Part shown: positions 1 to 7,064 of the stretch, piece after piece | How the letters are laid out: each line of letters opens with the position of its first letter | Position numbering within the stretch: the stretch's first letter is position 1 | NCBI GenBank assembly: GCA_051746765.1 | Contig: JBNJFK010000052.1 | Coordinates: forward strand, 1 to 12,149 | DNA length: 12,149 nucleotides | Source of the DNA: JBBEBE01 sp051746765 | Lineage (GTDB): Bacteria; Bacteroidota; Rhodothermia; Balneolales; Balneolaceae | Direction: 5' to 3' | Notes under the pieces: generated by a model | What the model saw: the letters and a program-made list of their open reading frames with translations, nothing else | The model's database searches: none | Told to the model about the DNA's origin: nothing | Position numbers and translations under genes: made by a program

Positions 1-802
1 TGGCAAACGCACCGGAAATCAACTCATGATCCGGATTCTCGCTTCGGGCACGAATCTGAAGCGTTCGGGTAGACGAATTGACACCGGGCTCGATCGCATA
101 GACAGCCCCACTGTACGTAGAATCCCGACCCTGTACACGAAATTCGATTCGATCCCCCTCCTGAACTTCGGACTGGTAGCGCTCCGGTATGGAAAAATCT
201 ATCTTGACCCGATCCAAATCATGGAGAGATGCAATTCGGGTCTCGGGTGTCACAAAACTACCGTCACTGATATACTTGAGTCCGATCCGTCCCTGGAACG
301 GAGCCCGAATTTCGGTTTTGGCAATACGGGCATCAATCAGATCCCGTTCGGCGCGCAAAACCAACACCTCATTCTGTATGTTGTCATACTCTTGCCGACT
401 GACACCTCCACGCTCCAGCAGTCGGGACTGTCGCTCGGCACTCTCCTCCGCCAGTTGCAGACGTGCTTCGATCCGACGACGTTCGGCCTGAAGCTCACGG
501 TCATCGATCTTGACCAAAAGATCCCCCCTGGAAACACGACCTCCCTCTTCAAACAGGATCTCCTGCACCACTCCGCTCATCTCCGAGCGTAGTTCGACCG
601 ACTCATTCGCCTGAATGGATCCGCTCGTGTGAATCACATTGTCCAGCATCTCCGGTTCCATGACAACCGCCTCCACCGGAAGTGCTTCACTGCCGGATGA
701 TGAGGTATTCGGTGATTCCTGAAACAAAGGTGCCAGTTTGGGCCAAAAAATTGCCCCCGCAACCACCAGAATGAAGAGTACGATTCCCGTTCGTTTTACC
801 AT
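1..802 (-). CDS. RND efflux membrane-fusion (periplasmic adaptor) protein, 3' part missing
   Basis: This is the first 267 codons of a HlyD/AcrA-family periplasmic adaptor, which would link an inner-membrane RND pump to an outer-membrane channel; the rest lies beyond the left edge. Read from the sequence: a short basic N-terminus (MVKR) and one hydrophobic segment at about residues 6-22 (membrane anchor or uncleaved signal), then a low-complexity Ser-rich linker. The first half of the lipoyl-like domain is at about 66-100 (ELRSEMSGVVQEILFEEG, then GDLLVKIDD). A charged alpha-helical hairpin spans about 101-160, and the second lipoyl half follows with the family motif AKTEIRAPFQGRIG at about 161-174. 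A beta-barrel begins near 198. The start is the first ATG of the frame and precedes the anchor; no strong ribosome site is visible. It is separated from thioredoxin by a terminator, so it probably opens its own operon, with the pump gene expected beyond the window. Substrate cannot be told. Confidence 0.93.
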   Translation of the reverse strand, partial: MVKRTGIVLFILVVAGAIFWPKLAPLFQESPNTSSSGSEALPVEAVVMEPEMLDNVIHTSGSIQANESVELRSEMSGVVQEILFEEGGRVSRGDLLVKIDDRELQAERRRIEARLQLAEESAERQSRLLERGGVSRQEYDNIQNEVLVLRAERDLIDARIAKTEIRAPFQGRIGLKYISDGSFVTPETRIASLHDLDRVKIDFSIPERYQSEVQEGDRIEFRVQGRDSTYSGAVYAIEPGVNSSTRTLQIRARSENPDHELISGAFA

Positions 803-830
803 CGTATCGAATTGAGATACCTGTCATTGA

Positions 831-850
831 CACCGAAGATCCAATCGGTG
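831..850 (-). other. Small inverted repeat in the efflux-gene leader
   Basis: Six-base perfect arms CACCGA (831-836) and TCGGTG (845-850) enclose an 8-base loop, 28 bases before the start codon of the efflux adaptor. No T-run follows on either strand, so it is not a terminator. It could be an operator half-site pair or a weak leader hairpin, or chance. No convincing promoter could be named in 803-912. Confidence 0.25.
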
Positions 851-912
851 GCCGGTTGAGTACCAGCTATGGAAACTAAGACAAGAAAACACGGTGGGCC
901 AGTACAGAAATG

Positions 913-951
913 AAAAAAGATGTTTCAAACACAGTCCTCTGTGTCCGAAAC
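913..951 (-). terminator. Intrinsic terminator after thioredoxin
   Basis: Read on the minus strand, a hairpin has outer arms GTTTC/GAAAC and inner arms ACACAG/CTGTGT. A 2-by-2 mismatch separates the two helices and a 4-base loop caps them. ATC and a run of six T follow directly. It lies about 40 bases after the thioredoxin stop and before the efflux adaptor gene, so it should end the thioredoxin transcript. On the plus strand only four T follow, so it is mainly one-directional. Confidence 0.8.
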
Positions 952-992
952 ACCTTTTCCAATAGGACTCTTGTGCGAGAGGAGACTCCCGG

Positions 993-1316
993 TCAGAGCT
1001 GTTGATCCAGCTTCTGTTTGATCTGCGTCTTCGGAACGGCGCCAACGATCTGGTCAACCACCTCTCCTCCCTTGAATATCAACAGGGCCGGAATGCTACG
1101 GATTCCATACTTGACGGAAATTTGCGGATTGTGATCCACATTTACCTTTCCAACCTTGACCTTTCCGTCATACTCGCCGGCAAGCTCTTCGACAATGGGC
1201 CCGATCATTCGACACGGACCACACCACTCGGCCCAGAAATCGACCAAAACCGGCTGTTCGGAAGATTCCACTTCCGTTGAAAAATTACTATCGGACAACT
1301 CTACTGGTTTAGACAT
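993..1316 (-). CDS. trxA: Thioredoxin
   Basis: A 107-residue cytoplasmic thioredoxin, the normal length for the family, acting as a general protein-disulfide reductant fed by thioredoxin reductase. The classic active site WCGPC is at residues 31-35 after the strand PVLVDFWAE. The cis-proline loop IPALLIF has Pro76, and the closing glycines are in FKGG. There is no signal peptide. The chosen ATG (1314-1316) has a good Shine-Dalgarno, GAGG, 5 bases upstream. A longer in-frame start at 1373 would add 19 residues outside the thioredoxin fold and has no comparable ribosome site. The gene follows dnaE on the same strand but after a 132-base gap, and is closed by the terminator at 913-951, so it may be monocistronic. 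With OxyR about 5 kb away it fits a redox neighbourhood, although thioredoxin is also plain housekeeping. Confidence 0.97.
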   Translation of the reverse strand: MSKPVELSDSNFSTEVESSEQPVLVDFWAEWCGPCRMIGPIVEELAGEYDGKVKVGKVNVDHNPQISVKYGIRSIPALLIFKGGEVVDQIVGAVPKTQIKQKLDQQL

Positions 1317-1386
1317 AACATCCTCGCTTAGATTAACAATCGGTGACCCAATGATCACACGGTAAAAGTACAAGCTTCGAACGGGT

Positions 1387-1417
1387 GAATCATATCTCTT
1401 TTGATTATGGGAATCAT
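1387..1417. promoter_or_regulatory. Candidate operator: repeated GAATCAT plus LysR-like dyad upstream of thioredoxin
   Basis: The 132-base gap between dnaE and thioredoxin (1317-1448) holds two direct copies of GAATCAT at 1387-1393 and 1411-1417, 24 bases apart. The second copy overlaps an interrupted dyad, TGATT-N5-AATCA (1402-1416), which has the 15-base T-N11-A form typical of LysR-family sites. GAATCA also occurs in the oxyR leader (about 6054-6059). It would sit about 70-100 bases before the thioredoxin start, a plausible place for activator binding. It does not match the enterobacterial OxyR consensus, so any link to the nearby OxyR is a guess. I could not identify a convincing promoter or dnaE terminator in this gap. 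Confidence 0.3.
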
Positions 1418-1448
1418 CAACAACCCCTATGGTTCGCCCGGTTGTGCA

Positions 1449-4400
1449 CTATGAACCCGATTGAACGCGAATCAGTTCCACAGACTCTCGTCCCAACAGA
1501 CGTCGCAACTTCTGAAGCAGCTCCTGACTCGGTTCTACAACATACTTGCGCACATTCATCGGTATGGGTCCGTTGGCGTGGTCACTTTCGATTCTCAACC
1601 GAATCGGGGTCTCTCCCTTGTACTGTGTGAGCAGCGTCGCCATCTGTAGCAACTCCTCCTCTCCGATCTCTCCGGTCTGGAGCCGTACCTGCAGCAACAG
1701 CTGATGTTGAAACTTCTCGCGCAGATTCTCTACCCGCTCCAATGCGTTCAGGATCAACTTCGGTTCCGCATCCCGGCGATCCAGCGAACCTTCGGCCATG
1801 ACGATCGTGTCCGGCTGAATCAATCCCAAATAACGATCAAAGACATCGTTGAATGCGATGCACTCGATGGACCCCTGCAGATCCTCCAGTGTCAAAAAAG
1901 CGAACGGACGGCCCTTTCGATCCACCAGTTTCTTGACGGCCGTCACGATGCCGACCACCCGAATGGTGGAGCGATCCGCCACCCGGTCGAGTTTCTCGCG
2001 ATCCAGCTTGTGCGAGGCAAACAACTCCACGTCTTCACGAAACCGGTCCAGCGGATGGCCACTCAGATAGAACCCGATCAGCTCCCGTTCCCGGTTCAGA
2101 CGTCCGATCACGGACCACTCCTTGCAGGGACGAAGTTCCGGTTCAGCCAGTGCAGACGAACCGGACGGTCCACTTCCAAAAAGGTTGGCCTGATTCAGGC
2201 GGGCCTCCTCCTGTTGACGAGTCGCATAGTTCAAAATATCGTCGAGACTCTCCAACAGCTGTGCCCGCGATGTGTGCATCGAATCGAAGGCGCCGGCCTG
2301 GATCAGACTTTCGATGGTCCGTCGATTACAGATTCGGGTATCGATGCGCGAGGCAAAATGAAAAATGGACGTAAACGGACCGTTCGACTCCCGCTCCTCC
2401 ACGATCGCTTCAATTGCCGAACTTCCCACTCCCTTGATTGCAGCCATCCCGTACTGAATGGCATGATCCCGAGCCGTAAATCTCCCTTCGGCAACATTGA
2501 TATCGGGTGGAACCACCTCCAGCCCCAACTCACGACACTCTTCGACAAAAAAGGCCACCTTTTTGATGTCACTCATATTGTGCGAGAGTACCGCCGCCAT
2601 GTACGGTCCGGGATGGTTCGCCTTGAAATACATGGTGTGGTACGCCACAACTGAATATGCAGCCGAGTGGGACTTGTTGAACCCGTATCCGGCAAAGAGG
2701 GCCATTTTGTCAAAGACATCCTTGGCGGTCGCCTTGTCATAGCCCTTCTCGATCGCCTGAACCATGAACTTCTCCTCTTCGGGCGGGAGAAGCTCCGGCT
2801 TTTTCTTTCCCATGATCCGGCGAAGAACATCCGCTTCCCCGAGTGAGTATCCTCCCATCTTCTGTGCCACCATCATGATCTGCTCCTGATAGATCATGAT
2901 CCCGTAGGTCGGTTCCAGAATGGCACGAAGATCGTCGTGCGGGTAGTCTACCGACTCTTCTCCATGCTTGCGCCGAATGTAGTCGGGAATAAACTGCATC
3001 GGTCCCGGTCGGTAGAGGGCGTTCATTGCAATCAGATCATTGACGGAGGTCGGCTTCAGCTGTTTCAGATACTTCCGCATCCCGTCCGACTCAAATTGGA
3101 AGGTTCCAATCGTTCCCCCCTTCTGATAGAGACGAAACGTGGCTTCGTCATCGAGCGGGATCTCGTCCAAATTCAGCTCTTCTCCGGTCGTCTCGTGAAC
3201 CAGCTCGATCGCCGACTTCAGTATGGAGAGGGTTTTCAAGCCCAAAAAGTCCATCTTCAGCATCCCGGCATCTTCGATCACCTTCCCGTCAAACTGGGTC
3301 ACAAAGAGATCGGCATCCCTTGCCGTAGAGATCGGGATATACTTCGTGAGCCTGTCGGGGGCGATAATGACGCCGGCCGCGTGGATCCCGGTATTTCGGA
3401 CCGACCCCTCAAGCGTCTGGGCCATCTGGAGAGTTTTCCCCTCCAGGGTGTCCTGATCCCGAATCTCCTTCAGCTCTTTGACACTCCCGAACGCCTCTTC
3501 CAATGAAATCCCGACCGTCTCCGGAACCAATTTGGCGAGTCGGTCGGCATCCTGCAGTGGAAGGTCCAGCACCCGGGCAACGTCCCGAACCGACGAACGG
3601 GCGGCCATGGTCCCGAATGTGATGATGTGGGCCACCTGATCCTTTCCGTACTTGCGAACAACATAATCGATGACCTTTTGCCGTCCGTCATCATCGAAAT
3701 CGATATCGATATCGGGCATCGACACCCGCTCCGGATTCAAAAACCGTTCAAAAAGAAGATCGTACCGAATCGGATCGATGTTGGTGATCCCGGTACAGAA
3801 TGCAACAACCGATCCAGCCGCCGACCCCCTTCCGGGGCCCACATACACCCCCATGCGGCGAGCTTCGGCAATAAAATCCTGGACGATGAGAAAGTAGCCG
3901 GCGAATCCCATCTCGCGGATAATCCCCAGCTCGTGATCGATTCGTTCCCGGACCTCCTCCGCCAACTCCGAATATCGATCCTCAGCCCCTTCCAACGTCA
4001 AGTGGCGCAGATAGTCGTCCTCGTTGTCAAACCCGTCCGGAAGCGCAAAGTTGGGAAGGATGACGTCCCGCTCCAGTTGGATCGGATCCACCTTTTCGGC
4101 CACCTCCCAAGTCCCTTCGATCGCCTCCGGAAGATCGGCAAAGAGACCTTTCATCTCCTCCTGACTTTTGAAATAGAACTGATCATTCGGAAACCCGTAC
4201 CGAAATCCGCGACCGCGACCCACCGGAGTCGAGATCAACTCCCCGTTGTCGATGCAGAGCAGGGCGTCGTGCGCCTTCGCATCCTCCCGATTCAGGTAGA
4301 ACACATTGTTGGACGCCACCACCTTGACACCATGCTTCCGTGCAAACTTCAACAAAATCTCGTTGGCCCGCTCCTCCTCTTCGAGGTTGTGACGCAACAG

Positions 4401-5699
4401 TTCGACGTAAAAATCCTCTCCGAACGTCTCGTGCCACCAGAGAAACGCCTCCTCGGCGGCCTCCTCTCCCTGGTTCAGAATCAGATCGGCCACTTCACCG
4501 CGCAACCCTCCCGAAAGTGCGATCAAGCCCTCCCGACACTCTCGGACCAAGTCGCGGTCGACACGAGGATATTTGTAGTAGTACCCTTCAACATATCCCA
4601 TCGAAGAGAGAACTGAGAGATTCTCGTACCCTTTCCGGCTCTTGGCCAGGAAAATCTGACTGAATCGACGATCCGGACGTTCCCGGGTAAATTTCTTCTG
4701 ATGCCGATCCTCGACGAAATAGCACTCCGTACCGATAATCGGTTTGATCCCCTCCTTGTGAGCCGCTTGAACAAACTTGAAGATGCCGAACATATTGCCC
4801 AGATCGGTAAGAGCCACCGCCGGCATGCCATCCTCTTTCGCTTTGCGCACCAGATCCGCGACATCGGTTGTCCCCTGGAGGACTGAGTACTGGGAGTGTA
4901 CATGGAGATGGACAAACGGAGTTGCCGCTTCCCGTTCGGCGGCTGCCCTCTCCGTCTTTCGCTCTGCGCCTCCTTCCAGATGGTGTTCCGACTCCATCCG
5001 GGAGGTCTCTCCGTCTTCACTACCGAGGCGGTGACGCAACTCCCGAACCTGCCCCATGTAATTCTCCGGCTCGATCCACTCGGCCGGTGAGGCTCCGGCC
5101 GTGTCGATATCTGCCGGCATCTGTAGCTGGATAACCCCGATACGCACCAACTCGAGAAAACAGCGGGCGGTCGCCTCCACATCGGCCTGTGCATTGTGTG
5201 CTTCCTCGAAATCGACCTCGAAAAGGATTTGATGCAGCTCCGAGAGCTTCGGGTATTTGTATCGCCCCCTTCCCCCCGGCAGTTTACAATACTCCGTGGC
5301 ATCATCCTTTGTATCCACCTCCAGCTTCCCGGACAATGGATTGGAACGACCGGTCCGGAGATACTCTGCCCCCATGATATTAAGGTCGAACTCCAGATTG
5401 TGACCGATTACAAACCGGGCCCTCTTCAAATCTTTGTCAAACCGGTCCATCACCTCTTCGAGCGGAATCCCCTCTTCCATCGCCCGCTCGGTCGAAATTC
5501 CGTGAATTTTTTCCGAATTGTAGGGAATGGTAAAACCGTCCGGTCGAACGATGTAATCCCCTCTGGAGAGGAGTGCACCCGTCTCGTCGTGCAGCTCCCA
5601 AGCCAGCTGTACACAGCGAGGCCAATTGTCGAAATCGGTGAGAGGAGCCGAGAAATTTCGGGGAAGCCCGGTCGTTTCCGTGTCAAATATCAGATACAT
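1449..5699 (-). CDS. dnaE: DNA polymerase III alpha subunit with fused N-terminal DnaQ-type proofreading exonuclease
   Basis: The replicative polymerase, 1416 residues against about 1160 for E. coli DnaE. Residues 1-190 are a DEDDh 3'-5' exonuclease: ExoI DTETTG (Asp6, Glu8), ExoII HNLEFD (Asp105), ExoIII HNAQAD (His168, Asp173). A charged linker (about 215-260) leads into the PHP domain, which opens with HLHVHS at 264-269. The polymerase core has GPGRGSAAGS at 621-630 and PDIDIDFDDDGR at 662-672, giving catalytic Asp663 and Asp665; the third, Asp817, is in KMDFLGL. Then come a helix-hairpin-helix region near 1085-1105, a clamp-binding motif QANLF at 1170-1174 (E. coli has QADMF), an OB fold at about 1245-1320, and a C-terminal tau-binding-like region. 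All polymerase and exonuclease catalytic residues are present, so it should extend and proofread without a separate epsilon subunit. Some PHP metal ligands look lost (Leu300 where TDHGN is usual). The N-terminal fusion is known in Bacteroidota. It follows acylphosphatase after 8 bases. Confidence 0.98.
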   Translation of the reverse strand: MYLIFDTETTGLPRNFSAPLTDFDNWPRCVQLAWELHDETGALLSRGDYIVRPDGFTIPYNSEKIHGISTERAMEEGIPLEEVMDRFDKDLKRARFVIGHNLEFDLNIMGAEYLRTGRSNPLSGKLEVDTKDDATEYCKLPGGRGRYKYPKLSELHQILFEVDFEEAHNAQADVEATARCFLELVRIGVIQLQMPADIDTAGASPAEWIEPENYMGQVRELRHRLGSEDGETSRMESEHHLEGGAERKTERAAAEREAATPFVHLHVHSQYSVLQGTTDVADLVRKAKEDGMPAVALTDLGNMFGIFKFVQAAHKEGIKPIIGTECYFVEDRHQKKFTRERPDRRFSQIFLAKSRKGYENLSVLSSMGYVEGYYYKYPRVDRDLVRECREGLIALSGGLRGEVADLILNQGEEAAEEAFLWWHETFGEDFYVELLRHNLEEEERANEILLKFARKHGVKVVASNNVFYLNREDAKAHDALLCIDNGELISTPVGRGRGFRYGFPNDQFYFKSQEEMKGLFADLPEAIEGTWEVAEKVDPIQLERDVILPNFALPDGFDNEDDYLRHLTLEGAEDRYSELAEEVRERIDHELGIIREMGFAGYFLIVQDFIAEARRMGVYVGPGRGSAAGSVVAFCTGITNIDPIRYDLLFERFLNPERVSMPDIDIDFDDDGRQKVIDYVVRKYGKDQVAHIITFGTMAARSSVRDVARVLDLPLQDADRLAKLVPETVGISLEEAFGSVKELKEIRDQDTLEGKTLQMAQTLEGSVRNTGIHAAGVIIAPDRLTKYIPISTARDADLFVTQFDGKVIEDAGMLKMDFLGLKTLSILKSAIELVHETTGEELNLDEIPLDDEATFRLYQKGGTIGTFQFESDGMRKYLKQLKPTSVNDLIAMNALYRPGPMQFIPDYIRRKHGEESVDYPHDDLRAILEPTYGIMIYQEQIMMVAQKMGGYSLGEADVLRRIMGKKKPELLPPEEEKFMVQAIEKGYDKATAKDVFDKMALFAGYGFNKSHSAAYSVVAYHTMYFKANHPGPYMAAVLSHNMSDIKKVAFFVEECRELGLEVVPPDINVAEGRFTARDHAIQYGMAAIKGVGSSAIEAIVEERESNGPFTSIFHFASRIDTRICNRRTIESLIQAGAFDSMHTSRAQLLESLDDILNYATRQQEEARLNQANLFGSGPSGSSALAEPELRPCKEWSVIGRLNRERELIGFYLSGHPLDRFREDVELFASHKLDREKLDRVADRSTIRVVGIVTAVKKLVDRKGRPFAFLTLEDLQGSIECIAFNDVFDRYLGLIQPDTIVMAEGSLDRRDAEPKLILNALERVENLREKFQHQLLLQVRLQTGEIGEEELLQMATLLTQYKGETPIRLRIESDHANGPIPMNVRKYVVEPSQELLQKLRRLLGRESVELIRVQSGS

Positions 5700-5705
5700 C
5701 GTATT

Positions 5706-5709
5706 CCCT
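5706..5709 (-). promoter_or_regulatory. dnaE ribosome binding site overlapping the acylphosphatase stop
   Basis: AGGG on the minus strand lies 6 bases before the dnaE ATG and shares bases with the TAG stop of the upstream acylphosphatase gene (5708-5710). Ribosomes finishing acylphosphatase would arrive at the dnaE start, so the two genes are probably co-transcribed and may be translationally coupled. The site also supports the ATG at 5697-5699 as the true start, immediately ahead of the exonuclease domain. Confidence 0.6.
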
Positions 5710-5995
5710 AGTGTCGAATGGTAAATTGATCAAAACTCTCCCCGGGCTCCACGTCATCTACAATCATCGACTCTACTCTGGCCGTGGGAGGGCCTCCGGC
5801 AATCTGTTGAATAACCCCGTCGACCCGGTCGGGATCTCCCTGAAGCAAAATCTCCACCCGGCCGTCTGCCAAATTCCGCACCCAGCCGGTCACTCCGGCT
5901 GTCCGGGCAGCCCGGCGGGTATAGGCACGAAAGCCAACGCCCTGAACATTTCCAGTGAACAGTAGGTGTTTCGTCACAGCTTTCATCAGACTCAT
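5708..5995 (-). CDS. acyP: Acylphosphatase
   Basis: A 95-residue cytoplasmic acylphosphatase, which hydrolyses carboxyl-phosphate mixed anhydrides such as acetyl phosphate or 1,3-bisphosphoglycerate. The two family signatures are intact: the phosphate-binding loop GNVQGVGFR at residues 15-23, ending in the essential arginine (Arg23), and GWVRNLADGRVEI at about 37-49 with the catalytic asparagine (Asn41). Length is normal for the family (about 90-100). The start is uncertain between Met1 and Met4 (start at 5986); neither has a clear Shine-Dalgarno, and both leave the fold intact. It is the first gene of the minus-strand block, divergent from oxyR across a 74-base gap, and lies 8 bases before dnaE. 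Pairing with dnaE looks like operon packing, not a shared pathway. Its cellular role in bacteria is poorly defined. Confidence 0.95.
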   Translation of the reverse strand: MSLMKAVTKHLLFTGNVQGVGFRAYTRRAARTAGVTGWVRNLADGRVEILLQGDPDRVDGVIQQIAGGPPTARVESMIVDDVEPGESFDQFTIRH

Positions 5996-6069
5996 TTCTT
6001 ACATTGTGGCCATGGTATTCCCAGCCAAAATAGAAGATCTCCTCTTCAAATCGAATCAATAGTTCACCC
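5996..6069. promoter_or_regulatory. Divergent control region between acylphosphatase-dnaE and oxyR
   Basis: These 74 bases must hold promoters for both directions if the blocks are transcribed as drawn. On the plus strand TTGTGG (6004-6009) is followed after 17 bases by AAAATA, a weak -35/-10 pair for oxyR. On the minus strand TATTTTGG resembles the Bacteroidota -10 element (TAnnTTTG) only approximately. An inverted repeat GAAGA-N5-TCTTC (6033-6047) and an overlapping GAT-N11-ATC dyad could be the OxyR autoregulatory site, since LysR-type regulators usually bind in their divergent intergenic region. The enterobacterial OxyR spacing of ATAG/CTAT elements is not met. GAATCA near 6054-6059 recurs upstream of thioredoxin. 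Neither oxyR nor acylphosphatase shows a real Shine-Dalgarno here. Confidence 0.4.
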
Positions 6070-7008
6070 ATGACCCTGACCCAGCTCTCCTACATTGTTG
6101 CCGTCGACAAATATCGACACTTCGCCACAGCTGCTGAGAAGATCTTTGTGACACAGCCGACACTGAGCATGCAGATCCACAAACTGGAAGAGCAGCTGGG
6201 GGTCAAACTTTTTGACCGTTCGCGGAGCCCCGTTGTCCCGACCGAGATTGGACGTACCATCATTGATGAAGCAAAGACGATCCTCAAACAGGCCAAAAAG
6301 ATTGAAGACCTGGCCCATAACGCCGACGGGACATTGGGAGGAACCGTTCATGTCGGTATTATCCCGACAATCACTCCATATCTGGTTCCATTAGTCCTGC
6401 AACCCTTCATGCGAGCCCACCCTGATGTCGAGCTCATTTTTGAAGAGATGCTTACCTCGCAAGTTCTGGAGGGGCTACATCAGGATACCCTCGATATCGG
6501 TATCATCGCGACCCCGACCGACCAAAAATCGATCCACGAAGAGATTCTCTTTGACGAACCTTTTGTCGGATATCTCTCCCAGGACCACCCGTTGAGTCGA
6601 AAAAAGCTGCTCGACCAAGAGGACCTCGACGGGGAAGGCATCTGGCTCCTCAACGAGGGACACTGCCTTCGGGATCAGACGCTCAAACTCTGCAAAGAGG
6701 AGCGTCGCAACCGCCACCGGGAGCAACCGTTCCGTTTCGAAAGCGGAAATCTCGAGACGCTCAAACAGCTGGTCGAGCAGAATTACGGCATGACACTCCT
6801 GCCGGCCCTGGCTGTCCGGGACTACAACCGAAACTGTTCGACCGCCACCATCCGTGAATTTGCAAAGCCCGTCCCGAGTCGGAGGATCCGGCTCGCCTAC
6901 AGTCGGGAATACCTCAAGGATTCACTGGTCCCGGCGTGGAAAGAGATTATCCAGACCCATCTGCCGGATGAGATCGTCCGGTCCGAAGAGCGAATGGTTC
7001 TGGAATAG
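6070..7008 (+). CDS. oxyR: OxyR, LysR-family hydrogen-peroxide sensor
   Basis: A 312-residue LysR-type regulator that matches OxyR over its whole length. The N-terminal winged helix-turn-helix (about 2-60) contains ATAAEKIFVTQPTLSMQIHK, and the substrate domain follows from about 90. The peroxide-sensing loop GHCLRDQTLKLC places Cys199 and Cys208 at the same numbers as E. coli OxyR, with His198, Arg201 and Asp202 alongside. Thr100 in IIPTITPYL corresponds to the residue that positions peroxide. The LTRR ending LETLKQLVEQNYGMTLLPALAV is also typical. It should therefore form the Cys199-Cys208 disulfide on oxidation and switch its targets. A third cysteine, Cys256, is not part of the known switch. 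The start aligns with E. coli Met1 although no Shine-Dalgarno is visible. It is divergent from acylphosphatase-dnaE and 56 bases upstream of the metal ATPase, which is the obvious candidate target. Confidence 0.95.
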   Translation: MTLTQLSYIVAVDKYRHFATAAEKIFVTQPTLSMQIHKLEEQLGVKLFDRSRSPVVPTEIGRTIIDEAKTILKQAKKIEDLAHNADGTLGGTVHVGIIPTITPYLVPLVLQPFMRAHPDVELIFEEMLTSQVLEGLHQDTLDIGIIATPTDQKSIHEEILFDEPFVGYLSQDHPLSRKKLLDQEDLDGEGIWLLNEGHCLRDQTLKLCKEERRNRHREQPFRFESGNLETLKQLVEQNYGMTLLPALAVRDYNRNCSTATIREFAKPVPSRRIRLAYSREYLKDSLVPAWKEIIQTHLPDEIVRSEERMVLE

Positions 7009-7064
7009 AGGACGGACCACCGTGACAGATCGAACCGAGTATCTTAAAATCAGACGGCCGACCG

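Noticed and set aside
26..592. Plus-strand open frame of 188 codons at the left edge
   Set aside because: It is antisense to the efflux adaptor, whose minus-strand frame shows clear family motifs and simply lacks a stop because the window ends.
1317..1373. Thioredoxin N-terminal extension of 19 residues from an upstream ATG
   Set aside because: The downstream ATG at 1314-1316 has a good Shine-Dalgarno and gives the normal family length; the extension shows no signal peptide or fold.
3699..3714. Short tandem repeat of the ATCGAT type
   Set aside because: It encodes the alternating Asp-Ile residues of the polymerase catalytic motif (DIDIDF) and is explained by coding constraint.
3627..4616. 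Long open frame on the plus strand (329 codons), and a similar one of 316 codons at 1704-2654
   Set aside because: Both lie antisense inside dnaE, have no recognisable domain, and are a by-product of its codon usage. The dnaE frame is certain from its catalytic motifs.
6029..6062. Possible enterobacterial OxyR box formed by two ATAG elements in the oxyR leader
   Set aside because: The elements start 29 bases apart instead of the required 22, and the intervening CTAT elements are missing.
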